From G963422565 sp963422565 (lineage in GTDB: Bacteria; Pseudomonadota; Alphaproteobacteria; MPNO01): DNA of 64,000 bases. Within the stretch, counting starts at the first letter, position 1. Each line of letters starts with the position of its first letter. This document shows positions 6,512 through 14,691 of this stretch, piece by piece. Where the stretch lies: assembly GCA_963422565.1 (NCBI GenBank), contig OY730228.1, positions 124,001 to 188,000 of the forward strand, written 5' to 3'. The notes below the pieces were generated by a model that did not search any database, was not told the origin of the DNA, and worked only from the letters and a program-made list of their open reading frames with translations. The position numbers were made by a program, and so were the translations under genes.

Positions 6512-8884
6512 ATGACCGGGGAGCATCAAGGCATCGGCGCTTCGGTCCTTCGCAGGGAAGATCTGCGTCTGCTGACCGGTAACGGGCGCTATGTTTCGGA
6601 TATCGACCTGCCCGGGGCGCTGCATTGCCGGATCGTTCGCGCGGTGCACGCGCATGCCGAGATCGGGAGCATCGACGCCTCGCGGGCGGCCGCGCTGCCG
6701 GGTGTCCGCGCCGTCCTCGTCGGGGCCGACATGGAGGCGGACGGAGTCGGCGCCATGCCCTGCCTGTGGGCCGTCCCGTCGCGGGACGGGCCCATGGCGG
6801 AGCCTCCCCGTTGGGCGCTGGCGCGCGGCCGGATTCGCCATGTCGGCGAAGCGGTCGCGGCGGTGCTCGCCGAGACAGAGGCGGCCGCCGCCGACGGCGC
6901 CGAAGCGGTGGTGGTCGATGCCCGGCCGCTGCCGGCGGTCGTCGGTTCGCGCGCGGCCCTCGAAGCGGGCGCGCCGCGGCTGCACGATGCGGCGCCCGGC
7001 AATCGCTGCTTCGTCTGGGAGCGCGGCGACGCCGACGCCGTCGCGGCGGCGTTCGACCGCGCCGAGCGGGTCGTCGAACTCGATCTCTACAACAACCGTC
7101 TCACCGGTGTGGCGATCGAGCCGCGTGCCGTCGCGGCGCTCCCCGATCCCGTCGAGGACCGGCTGACGCTCTACTCCAGCACCCAGATTGTGCATCTCGT
7201 CCGGCGCGCGGTCGCCGCCCAGCTCGGCATGAAGGAGAGCCGCATCCGTGTCGTCTCGCCCGATGTCGGAGGCGGGTTCGGCTACAAAGGCAAACATTAC
7301 CCCGAGGAGGCGATCGTCGCCTGGGCCGCGCGCCGCCTGGGCCGGGCGGTGCGATGGCGTTCCGACCGCTCGGAAGCCTTCCTGTGCGATCTCCAGTCGC
7401 GCGATCACCGCACCAGGGCCGCGCTCGCGCTCGACGGGGACGGGGCGTTTCTCGGGCTACGCGTCGAGACCGTCGCCGATCTCGGTGCGTATCTCTCGAC
7501 CTTCGGCGCCGCGATCCCGAGCGCGATCTATTCGGCGCTTCTGGCGGGCGTCTACCGGACTCCGGCGATCCATGTCCGGGTCACCGGCGCGTTCACCAAC
7601 ACCGCCCCCACCGATGCCTATCGCGGCGCCGGGCGGCCGGAAGCCTGCTACGTGCTCGAGCGGTTGACCGACCGCGCCGCACGGGCGGTCGGCATCGACC
7701 GAATCGCGCTCCGCCGGCGCAACCTGATCCCGCTCGAGGCGATGCCGTACACGACCCCGATCGGGCCGACATATGACTGTGGGAACTTCCCCAGGATCAT
7801 GGCGCGGGCGTTGGCGGCGGCGGACCATCTCGGCTTCCCGGCCCGCCGGCGGGCCGCGGCCGCCCGCGGCCGGCTGCGGGGGACCGGCGTCGCCTGCTTC
7901 GTCGAGTCCTCGGGCGTCGCGCCCTCCCGGCTGCTCGGCGCGTTCGGCGGCCGGGTGGGCATGTTCGAGTCCGCCGAGATCCGGGTCGACCGCCAGGGCG
8001 GCATCCGCGCGCTGATGGGGACCCATAGCCACGGCCAGGGACATCGGACGACCTTCGCTCAGCTTCTCGCCGAACGATTCGGGCTGCCGCTCGACAGGAT
8101 CGAGATCGTCGAGGGCGATACCGACGCGGTCCAGTTCGGGACCGGAACCTTCGGCTCCCGCTCGCTCGCGGTCGGCGGCTCGGCGCTCAGCCGGGCGGCG
8201 ACGAAGGTGATCGAGAAGGGCAGGCGCATCGCCGCGCATGTCCTCGAAGCGTCCGAGGAGGATATCGCGTTCACGGGCGGTGCGTTCGCGGTCGCCGGCA
8301 CCGACAGGTCCGTGTCGTTCGAGGATGTGGCGGAACGGGCGCATGTGCCGCACGACTATCCGCATGAGATGCTGGAGCCCGGGCTCACCGGCACCGCCTT
8401 CTACGACCCGGCGAACTTCGCCTTCTCCAACGGCTGTCATGTCGCCGAGGTGGAGATCGATCCCGACACCGGGCGGCTGTCGATCGAGGGCTATTGGGCG
8501 GTCGACGATGTGGGCACGGTCGTCAACCCGATGATCGTCGAGGGCCAGATTCACGGCGGGCTCGCCCAGGGGGTCGGCCAGGCGCTGTTCGAACATGTCG
8601 TCTATGCGTCCGAGAGCGGCCAGCTTCTGTCGGGCTCGCTGATGGATTACGCGGTACCGCGCGCCGACGATCTGCCCGCCATCCACTCGGAACTCGACGA
8701 GTCGCAACCCTGCACGCACAACCCCATCGGCGCCAAGGGGTGCGGCGAGTCGGGCGCGATCGGCGCCCCGGCCGCGCTGGCGGCTGCCGTGCTCGACATG
8801 TTGGCGGAGGCCGGCGCCGCTGCCGATATCGCGATGCCGATGACCTCCGAACGCATCTGGCGCGCCCTTTCCGGGCGGGGCTGA
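6512..8884 (+). CDS. Xanthine dehydrogenase-family molybdopterin-binding subunit (CoxL-like, form II)
   Basis: This is the large catalytic subunit of a molybdenum hydroxylase of the xanthine/aldehyde oxidase and CO-dehydrogenase superfamily, 790 residues. Seen are the N-terminal AOX/XDH hammerhead domain, GGGFGYKG (about residue 253), AYRGAGRPEA (about 368) and GCGESGAIG (about 743), which holds the catalytic Glu. AYRGAGR is the form-II CoxL signature; true CO dehydrogenase (form I) has AYRCSFR. The substrate is therefore probably an N-heterocycle, aldehyde or aromatic rather than CO. GGAGGG five bases before the ATG at 6512 decides the start. No [2Fe-2S] or FAD subunit gene lies nearby, so it is an orphan large subunit here. 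Confidence 0.9.
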   Translation: MTGEHQGIGASVLRREDLRLLTGNGRYVSDIDLPGALHCRIVRAVHAHAEIGSIDASRAAALPGVRAVLVGADMEADGVGAMPCLWAVPSRDGPMAEPPRWALARGRIRHVGEAVAAVLAETEAAAADGAEAVVVDARPLPAVVGSRAALEAGAPRLHDAAPGNRCFVWERGDADAVAAAFDRAERVVELDLYNNRLTGVAIEPRAVAALPDPVEDRLTLYSSTQIVHLVRRAVAAQLGMKESRIRVVSPDVGGGFGYKGKHYPEEAIVAWAARRLGRAVRWRSDRSEAFLCDLQSRDHRTRAALALDGDGAFLGLRVETVADLGAYLSTFGAAIPSAIYSALLAGVYRTPAIHVRVTGAFTNTAPTDAYRGAGRPEACYVLERLTDRAARAVGIDRIALRRRNLIPLEAMPYTTPIGPTYDCGNFPRIMARALAAADHLGFPARRRAAAARGRLRGTGVACFVESSGVAPSRLLGAFGGRVGMFESAEIRVDRQGGIRALMGTHSHGQGHRTTFAQLLAERFGLPLDRIEIVEGDTDAVQFGTGTFGSRSLAVGGSALSRAATKVIEKGRRIAAHVLEASEEDIAFTGGAFAVAGTDRSVSFEDVAERAHVPHDYPHEMLEPGLTGTAFYDPANFAFSNGCHVAEVEIDPDTGRLSIEGYWAVDDVGTVVNPMIVEGQIHGGLAQGVGQALFEHVVYASESGQLLSGSLMDYAVPRADDLPAIHSELDESQPCTHNPIGAKGCGESGAIGAPAALAAAVLDMLAEAGAAADIAMPMTSERIWRALSGRG

Positions 8885-8923
8885 GGCCCGCAGCTCCGCC
8901 TCGTTCGGCGGAACGCGCCCGTC

Positions 8924-10264
8924 TCAACCGAGCATCGTGTTGGGCAGGATCAGCGACAGCTGGGGAAAGGCGACCAGGATGGCGAGGCATGCCATCATAG
9001 CGGCCCAGAACGGGAGGATGCCCGCATATACGTCGCGCATGGAAACGTCGCGCGCGACGCCCTTGACGACGAAGACGTTCATGCCGACCGGTGGGCTGAT
9101 CAGCGCCATCTCGAGGATCACGACCATAACGACCCCGAACCAGATCCTGAGATCGCTCGATTCCGGTGCGAGCCCGAGAAGGGCCGGAATCCGGGACTGC
9201 TCGATGATCGGTAGCACGATCGGAAGAATCAGCACCATCATCGCGAACCCGTCCAGGAAGGTGCCGAGCGCGATGAAGGCGGCGAGCACGATCACGAGCA
9301 GCGTCACCGGCTCGGGAGCGTGTGCCGAGAGCTCGGCGGCGAGCGTCTCCGGTATTTCGGTGAGTGCGAGGAAGGGTGCGAAGACCGCGGCGCCGATGAC
9401 GATGAGATAGATCATCGCCGTCGTCGAAACCGTGTCGAGAAGCGCGCGGACGATCAGGGGTGGCGTGAACCGGCGCCGGACCGCGGCAACGGCCATCGCC
9501 AGCACGGCACCCACCGCGGCGGCCTCCACCGGCGTGAACACACCGCCATAGATCCCGCCGATCGAGACCAGGATGATGGCGACGATCGGGAGCGCGCGCA
9601 GCATGGCGGATCGCTTCTCGGGCCAGCTATGGCGCCCCGACGCGGGTCCCAGGACGGGGCGGAGCGATGTCCGGATGAAGATGGTGAGCAGGAACATGCC
9701 GGCGAGCAGCAGGCCGGGTAGGACGCCGGCCAGGAACAGCCGCCCGATCGACTCCTCGGTCAGGATCGCGTAGATGACGAAACCGGTCGAGGGCGGGATG
9801 AGTATCCCGAGCGTTCCTCCGGCCGCGACCGAGCCCGCAGCGAGCCTGCGGTCGTAGCCGAAGCGCCGCATCTCGGGCAGGGCCACCCGCCCGATGGTCA
9901 CCGCCGAGGCGACCGACGAGCCGGAAAGCGCTGCGAACCCGGTGCAGCCCAGCACCGTCGCGTGGGCGAGGCCGCCGCGCATCCCGCCGACCCAGGCATT
10001 GGCGGCGTTGTAGAGGTCCCGGCTCATCCCGCAGGCCGAGGCTGCATTGCCCATCAGCACGAAGAAGGGGATCACCGTGAGTTCGTAGAAGATGGCCGTG
10101 CTCCAAGTCTCGGTCACGAGCGTCGCCAGGGCCGCTGCCCAGCTGTTCAAGGCCGCCAGCCCCAGGAAGCCGGTCACGATCATGGCGAGGGCGACGGGCA
10201 CCCGCTGGCTCATCAGAACGAGGATCGCGAGAAAGCCGACAATGCCGAGAAAGGCGGGCTCCAT
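8924..10264 (-). CDS. TRAP transporter large permease (DctM-like), operon 1
   Basis: This is the large membrane subunit of a tripartite ATP-independent periplasmic transporter, 446 residues with about 12 hydrophobic segments. It forms the sodium-coupled translocation pathway in the inner membrane. The family region GTLGILIPPSTGFVIYAI is present, as is the C-terminal SPPVGMNVFVVKGVA. It starts three bases after the small permease stop, giving the usual P-Q-M order on the minus strand. TRAP systems mostly carry dicarboxylates, keto acids or other organic acids; the substrate here cannot be read from the permease. Confidence 0.94.
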   Translation of the reverse strand: MEPAFLGIVGFLAILVLMSQRVPVALAMIVTGFLGLAALNSWAAALATLVTETWSTAIFYELTVIPFFVLMGNAASACGMSRDLYNAANAWVGGMRGGLAHATVLGCTGFAALSGSSVASAVTIGRVALPEMRRFGYDRRLAAGSVAAGGTLGILIPPSTGFVIYAILTEESIGRLFLAGVLPGLLLAGMFLLTIFIRTSLRPVLGPASGRHSWPEKRSAMLRALPIVAIILVSIGGIYGGVFTPVEAAAVGAVLAMAVAAVRRRFTPPLIVRALLDTVSTTAMIYLIVIGAAVFAPFLALTEIPETLAAELSAHAPEPVTLLVIVLAAFIALGTFLDGFAMMVLILPIVLPIIEQSRIPALLGLAPESSDLRIWFGVVMVVILEMALISPPVGMNVFVVKGVARDVSMRDVYAGILPFWAAMMACLAILVAFPQLSLILPNTMLG

Positions 10265-10267
10265 CCT

Positions 10268-10774
10268 CTACTCGACGGACCGCGCCCGGCCCGGGGCGGC
10301 CCCCAGCGGGCGCCCGGCCGCGATCCGGGCACACTCGACGGCGAACACGAGAGCCTGGACCGCCGCGCAAAGGGCGAGGACGAGAAAGAACGGCCGGAAA
10401 GGGATCTCGATCATATTGGTCGCTTCGTTGAACAGCGCCGCGTCGCCGGCCCTGAGCCATGCTTGCCAGGCGAGCAGGGCGAAGACGAGGAGCCCGAGCA
10501 GCCGTACAACCGCATCGCGCGCCGCGGTCGCGCACCGAAGCGGGTAGTCGGGGAGCAAGTCGACGACGATATGGCCGCCTGCGCGCCATGTGAACGGCAG
10601 CGCCATCGCGAATACCAGCACCATCCCCATCTCCAGCAGGTCCGTCGATCCCAGGATCGGTGCCGACAGGAGATAGCGCATTATCACGTCGGTGAAGGTG
10701 AGCCCGACGAGCGAGAGCAGAATCAGGCCCGAGATGATGGCCAGAGCGGTGCAGACGGTGTCGAGCGATTTCAT
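10268..10774 (-). CDS. TRAP transporter small permease (DctQ-like), operon 1
   Basis: This is a 168-residue protein with four predicted membrane helices, the small permease of the TRAP system. It holds family features such as TFTDVIMRYLLSAPILGSTDLLEMGMV in helices one to two and a 'WRAGGHIVVDL' segment matching the conserved region around residue 60. It packs against the large permease and is required for transport. It lies between the binding-protein gene (30 bases upstream) and the large permease (three bases downstream). Confidence 0.9.
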   Translation of the reverse strand: MKSLDTVCTALAIISGLILLSLVGLTFTDVIMRYLLSAPILGSTDLLEMGMVLVFAMALPFTWRAGGHIVVDLLPDYPLRCATAARDAVVRLLGLLVFALLAWQAWLRAGDAALFNEATNMIEIPFRPFFLVLALCAAVQALVFAVECARIAAGRPLGAAPGRARSVE

Positions 10775-10804
10775 CCGCGCCGCGCGTTCGGGAGCGGCTC
10801 GGTT

Positions 10805-11806
10805 CTATCGCTCCTTCATCGCCGCGACCACCCGGCTCGCCGGTATGCCCCGCCGGTCCAGCTCGGCGAGCAGACCGGCGACCGCTTCCTCGGCGCGCGC
10901 ATCGAATACGGCGCGCGCGTTCGGGCTCAGCTCAATGATCGTTTTGCCTGGAAGCTTGGCGAATCTGGAGAGCGCCAGCGCACCGAAGGCGGCGAGACGG
11001 TCGGCGGAACGCAGGCTGATGTCGAGGCCCGCGAGGCCGTCGAGCGCCTTCCGATCCTCGGGAGGGAGCTCGCCATGGGCCGCTTCGTTCATGACCAGGA
11101 ATATCGTGGTCGGCATTTCCGGCAAGCCGACGGTGATGAACTTGGCGGGTTCGATCAGCTTGAATATCAGCAGCGAGTCGGAGCCCATCAGCGCTCCGTC
11201 GACGACCCCGGTGCTGATCGAGGTATAGACCTTCGTCGCCGGCATCTGGACCGGCGTCGCGCCATAGGCGGAGATAACCGCCGCGGCCGATTTGGATGCG
11301 ACGCGGATCTTGAGGCCCTCGAGATCTTCGAGACTGCGGACCGGCTTGTCGCGCATCATGAATACCGCCGGCGGCGTGACGAAAACCGCGAGCGGGACGG
11401 TGCGCTTGAATTCGTCGCGGAGGTGGGCGTCCATCACCTTCCAGATCTTGCGGGTCGCATCGGCGTGCCCGGCGGCGACGCCCGGAAGCTCGATGAGCAG
11501 CGTCTTCGGGAACAGAGGGGACGTGTAGCCCGGCAAACCGTAGGCGATGTCCGCGATCCTTCGGACCGCGCGCTGATACTGCTCGACGGGGCCCTTTCCC
11601 AACGCTCCGGCGGCATAGACCTTGATAGTGAGTCTGCCGCCGGTTGCTTTCGCGAGATCTTCGCCCAGTTTCAGGAAGATCGGCTTGTGCAGCACGTATT
11701 GCTGCGGCACGAAGCTCGCGAGCTTGAGTTCCTTCGCCGCCGATGCGCCGGTCCCGGCGAGCGCCAGAATCAGCGCCGCGAGTGCGGCGGTCCCATGCCG
11801 TTTCAT
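10805..11806 (-). CDS. TRAP transporter solute-binding protein (DctP-like), operon 1
   Basis: This is the periplasmic binding protein of TRAP operon 1. The 333-residue product begins MKRHGTAALAALILALAG with a Sec signal peptide ending near ASA-AKE. The mature part holds DctP-family signs: an early 'ATGGRLTIKVYAAGALG', the region LEGLKIRVASKSAAAV including the carboxylate-binding Arg, and a long C-terminal helix. The ATG at 11806 is chosen because it starts the signal peptide and has AGGGAG upstream; an upstream in-frame codon at 11845 adds 13 non-signal residues. It is first in the P-Q-M operon and diverges from an SDR gene, which it may share regulation with. The substrate is unknown. Confidence 0.92.
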   Translation of the reverse strand: MKRHGTAALAALILALAGTGASAAKELKLASFVPQQYVLHKPIFLKLGEDLAKATGGRLTIKVYAAGALGKGPVEQYQRAVRRIADIAYGLPGYTSPLFPKTLLIELPGVAAGHADATRKIWKVMDAHLRDEFKRTVPLAVFVTPPAVFMMRDKPVRSLEDLEGLKIRVASKSAAAVISAYGATPVQMPATKVYTSISTGVVDGALMGSDSLLIFKLIEPAKFITVGLPEMPTTIFLVMNEAAHGELPPEDRKALDGLAGLDISLRSADRLAAFGALALSRFAKLPGKTIIELSPNARAVFDARAEEAVAGLLAELDRRGIPASRVVAAMKER

Positions 11807-11954
11807 CGTCGCTCTCCCTTCGGGCTGCCGTTTCCCGCCTGCCAAATGTGCCGATCGCCGCAGACCCGTAAGATCATGTGCGGTGCGGAGGCGCTATGGT
11901 GGCGGGCTGCGCGGTGGGAATCAAGCCGACGGGGCGAAGTCGCGGGAGCGGACG

Positions 11955-12725
11955 ATGGCGAAGACGGCCGAATATTTTCGCGGCAGGACGATACTGATCA
12001 CCGGTGCCGCGTCGGGGATCGGACGGGCGACCGCTCTGGTCTTCGCGCGAGAGGGCGCCCGGATAATCGCGGCCGACATCGATTCCGACGGCCTCGCGTC
12101 CGTAGCCGAGGACGTGCGGCGGGCGGGCGGAGATGCGGCGGCCTTGACCATGGACGCGACCGACCGGACGGCGGTCGAGGATGCGGTCTCCTCCGGGCTG
12201 GCCGCGTTCGGTTCGATCGACTTCCTGTTCAACAGCGCCGGCGCCGCGGTCCGCCGGTCTCCCTTCCTGGAGATCGACGACACGCTCTGGCGTCAGGCCT
12301 TCGCCCTCAATGTCGACGGTACCTTCTACGCCATCCAGGCTGTGCTGCCGAACATGCTGGAGCGCGGCGCGGGGGTGATCGTCAACATGGCATCGATGTC
12401 GCATCGGCGCGGAGGCCCGGGGCATTCGGTCCACTACGCGGCGGCGAAAGGGGCGGTGGTCACGCTGACCATGGGTGTCGCGCGCGAGTTCGCCGACCGC
12501 GGGATCCGCTGTCTGTCGATCTCGCCGGGGCCGGTGGATACGCCGTTCCAGGCCGCGGCCGCGACCTCGCCGGAGCTCGCGCGGAGAATGCGCGACGACG
12601 TTCCGATGGGTCGTTTCGCGAGGCCCGAGGAGATCGCCGAGCTGGTGTTGTTCCTGTGCTCGGACGCCTGCGGCTTCATGACCGCCGAGACCGTCTATGT
12701 CAGCGGCGGGGGCGGCTGGCGGTAG
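11955..12725 (+). CDS. SDR family oxidoreductase
   Basis: This is a classical short-chain dehydrogenase/reductase of 256 residues. Seen are the nucleotide-binding motif TGAASGIG near residue 15, an Asp after strand 2 (AADIDSD) suggesting NAD preference, NSAGA in place of NNAG, and a Ser/Tyr/Lys site (MASMSHRR... then YAAAK). The C-terminus PGPVDTPF and SGGGGW is standard. The start at 11955 gives the usual N-terminus. It diverges from TRAP operon 1 and converges, with eight bases between, on the flavin monooxygenase gene. A role in oxidising an alcohol intermediate of the same catabolic route is inference. Confidence 0.9.
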   Translation: MAKTAEYFRGRTILITGAASGIGRATALVFAREGARIIAADIDSDGLASVAEDVRRAGGDAAALTMDATDRTAVEDAVSSGLAAFGSIDFLFNSAGAAVRRSPFLEIDDTLWRQAFALNVDGTFYAIQAVLPNMLERGAGVIVNMASMSHRRGGPGHSVHYAAAKGAVVTLTMGVAREFADRGIRCLSISPGPVDTPFQAAAATSPELARRMRDDVPMGRFARPEEIAELVLFLCSDACGFMTAETVYVSGGGGWR

Positions 12726-12733
12726 TCCGGCGC

Positions 12734-13948
12734 TCAGACCAGCGGGTTGCCGGGGTCGAGCCCGAAGGTTACCCGGCCGAAGATCGGCGCTGCGATGTCC
12801 CAACTGTTGATATGATGGGTGCCGATCGCCCGGATGTCCGCATGGCGGCGGCGAAGATCGTTGCCGTCGAACAGGCCGTTGGCCCCCACCGCCTGGAACA
12901 GGCGGTCGGCCGCGCGCATGCAGAGCATCGCGATATAGGCCATATCGCGCCGGTTTCGCGCGCGCTGCCGGAGGTCGAGCGCGCCGGCCGCGCGCATGCG
13001 GGCCGCGGTTTCCTCGACGGCGCGGCGCAGCATCAGCCGCGCGCAATCGCGTTCGGCGCTGGTCTCGGCGAGGCGGAGCTGCATCGTCGTCAGCTCGGCA
13101 TGGCGGAAGCCGCGGGTCTCGCGGCCGCGAATCCTCTCGGTGAAGCCGTCGATCAACGCGTCGAGAATGCCGATCGCCGGCGCCACGAGGGAGAACGGCA
13201 CCGATGCGATCCGCGGCAGTCGGTAGAGCGCGCCCGCGTTCACCCGCCCGCCCGGCGCAGTGCCGCTGTTGAACAGCGCTACCGGCTGCACGCGATGCGA
13301 CGGGACGAACGCCCCGTCGATGACGATGTCCTTGCTGCCGGTCCCCACAAGACCGGAGACGTACCATGTGTCGACGATCTCGAAGGCCGCGCGCGGGAGC
13401 AGGAAATAGCCGGGCTCCGGCCCGTCGCCGCCGTTCGGCGGGATCATGCTCTGCACGAATATCCAATCGGCGTGATCGCAGCCGCTGGAGAATTGCCAGC
13501 GCCCCGTAATCTCCATCCCGCCATCGGCGCGCACGGCGCTCCCGGCCGGCATCAACCCCGAGGAGACCAGTGCGTCCGGGTTGCCGGCCCATATGTCGTC
13601 CTGCGCCTCCTTCGGCATCATCCCCATGGTGATTGCATGGTCGCAGAAGATGCCGAACACCCAGGCGGTCGATCCGCAGCCGCGACCGAGCCGGGTGATG
13701 ATCTCGATCACCTGGTCAAATTCCAGCTCGTAGCCGCCGTAGCGGGCGGGCAGCGCCGCCTTGAACAGGCCGGCCGCGCGCAGGTCGGCGATCGAGGCGT
13801 CCGGTACACGGCGGAGCCGTTCGGTCTCGGCGGTCCGCGCGGCCAATGTCGGCACCAGCGCTTCTGCCCGGTCGATCAGGGCGTCGGCGCGACGGTCGCT
13901 GTCCGGTGCCGCCCCGTCCGGATGGGCCGCCTCCGGCGCGGTTCGCAT
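12734..13948 (-). CDS. Acyl-CoA dehydrogenase-fold (HsaA-like, group D) flavin monooxygenase
   Basis: This is a 404-residue protein of the acyl-CoA dehydrogenase fold. Its features fit the oxygenase components of two-component flavin monooxygenases (HsaA/HpaB type) better than true dehydrogenases: ARYGGYELEF, GCGSTAWVFGIFCDH, an ITGRWQFSSGCDHADW block and GLVGTGSKDIV, with no catalytic Glu loop typical of acyl-CoA dehydrogenases. Such enzymes hydroxylate phenols or related rings with reduced flavin from a separate reductase. The ATG at 13948 shares its A with the stop of the upstream VOC gene, so the two are translationally coupled. A clear paralogue lies at 41095-42261. No flavin reductase is adjacent; one at 21402-22073 is a candidate. 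Confidence 0.82.
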   Translation of the reverse strand: MRTAPEAAHPDGAAPDSDRRADALIDRAEALVPTLAARTAETERLRRVPDASIADLRAAGLFKAALPARYGGYELEFDQVIEIITRLGRGCGSTAWVFGIFCDHAITMGMMPKEAQDDIWAGNPDALVSSGLMPAGSAVRADGGMEITGRWQFSSGCDHADWIFVQSMIPPNGGDGPEPGYFLLPRAAFEIVDTWYVSGLVGTGSKDIVIDGAFVPSHRVQPVALFNSGTAPGGRVNAGALYRLPRIASVPFSLVAPAIGILDALIDGFTERIRGRETRGFRHAELTTMQLRLAETSAERDCARLMLRRAVEETAARMRAAGALDLRQRARNRRDMAYIAMLCMRAADRLFQAVGANGLFDGNDLRRRHADIRAIGTHHINSWDIAAPIFGRVTFGLDPGNPLV

Positions 13949-14430
13949 CACGTCGCGTCCGCGCCTGCTTCCGCGGCCGCCCGGGCGCGGCGAAACTCGG
14001 GAAGCGTCATCGCCCCGGCATAGATTTCGAAGCAGATTCCGTTGGGGTCGTTGAAGAAGATCGCATAGCTGCCGCTGCCGCCGTCGAGCCCGCCGCCGTC
14101 GGGGCCCTGGACATGGGGTCCGTCGATCGCGATTCCGTGCGCCGCCAGCCTTCGCCGCCAGGCTTCGACCTCCGTGCGGCCCTCCACCGGCATCGCGATA
14201 TGGTGAAGGCCGCCGCGCTCGGTCTTGGAGTTGCCGCTCGACAGCGCGTCCCCGTCCTCGAACAATGCGAGGCAGTGGTGCCGAACCCCGTCGAGGCTCA
14301 CGAAGGCGACTCGGCCTGCGGGCGCCCTGTCGATGCAGGCGAGCTCGGCGCCCAGGATCTCCAGGAACGCGATCTCCTCCTCCAGATTCCGGACATGCAA
14401 CCCGACATGGCCGATCGAGAGCCGTTCCAT
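13948..14430 (-). CDS. VOC family (glyoxalase/extradiol-type) protein
   Basis: This is a 160-residue single VOC (vicinal oxygen chelate) metalloenzyme. Paired beta-alpha-beta-beta-beta modules are seen, with candidate metal ligands in IGHVGLHV at the start, LHHIAMPV mid-protein and ICFEIYAG at the C-terminus. Members act as glyoxalases, epimerases, dioxygenases or resistance proteins; none can be chosen from sequence alone. It overlaps the HsaA-like monooxygenase by one base (TGATG) and is read first. The pairing repeats the association seen in the 38-46 kb cluster. Confidence 0.85.
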   Translation of the reverse strand: MERLSIGHVGLHVRNLEEEIAFLEILGAELACIDRAPAGRVAFVSLDGVRHHCLALFEDGDALSSGNSKTERGGLHHIAMPVEGRTEVEAWRRRLAAHGIAIDGPHVQGPDGGGLDGGSGSYAIFFNDPNGICFEIYAGAMTLPEFRRARAAAEAGADAT

Positions 14431-14691
14431 CGCCTACCTCGCCTTCCCCGTGCGGTCCGCGCAGCCTAACCCGAACGGCGGTTCCCGTCTCGCGCGCCGC
14501 CGCCGGTTTGGGGCGGCTGTCGCCGCCATCGGCGAACCCGCGCCGGCGGATCGCTTTCGTCGTGCACCGCCCGGCGCGCATACCGCCGCCGAGCGGTCTC
14601 GTACCGAGCCATGGTCGGTCTCCGCATCCGGGCCTCGCATCCTCGGAGATCGCGACATGTCGAGACCGTTCGCGAGTTTCGGGTCGTGCTC

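Noticed and set aside
6512..8884. Carbon monoxide dehydrogenase (form I CoxL)
   Set aside because: The signature reads AYRGAGR (form II); form I needs AYRCSFR. CO oxidation is therefore not claimed. The same applies to the copy at 62434.
9962..14023. A 1353-residue open frame on the plus strand spanning TRAP operon 1 and the SDR gene
   Set aside because: It is the antisense shadow of minus-strand TRAP and monooxygenase genes; its composition is Arg/Gly-rich with no domain, as expected for GC-rich shadow frames. The same holds for long frames at 14611-16623, 22072-24021, 25801-28197, 45889-47964 and 53372-55276.
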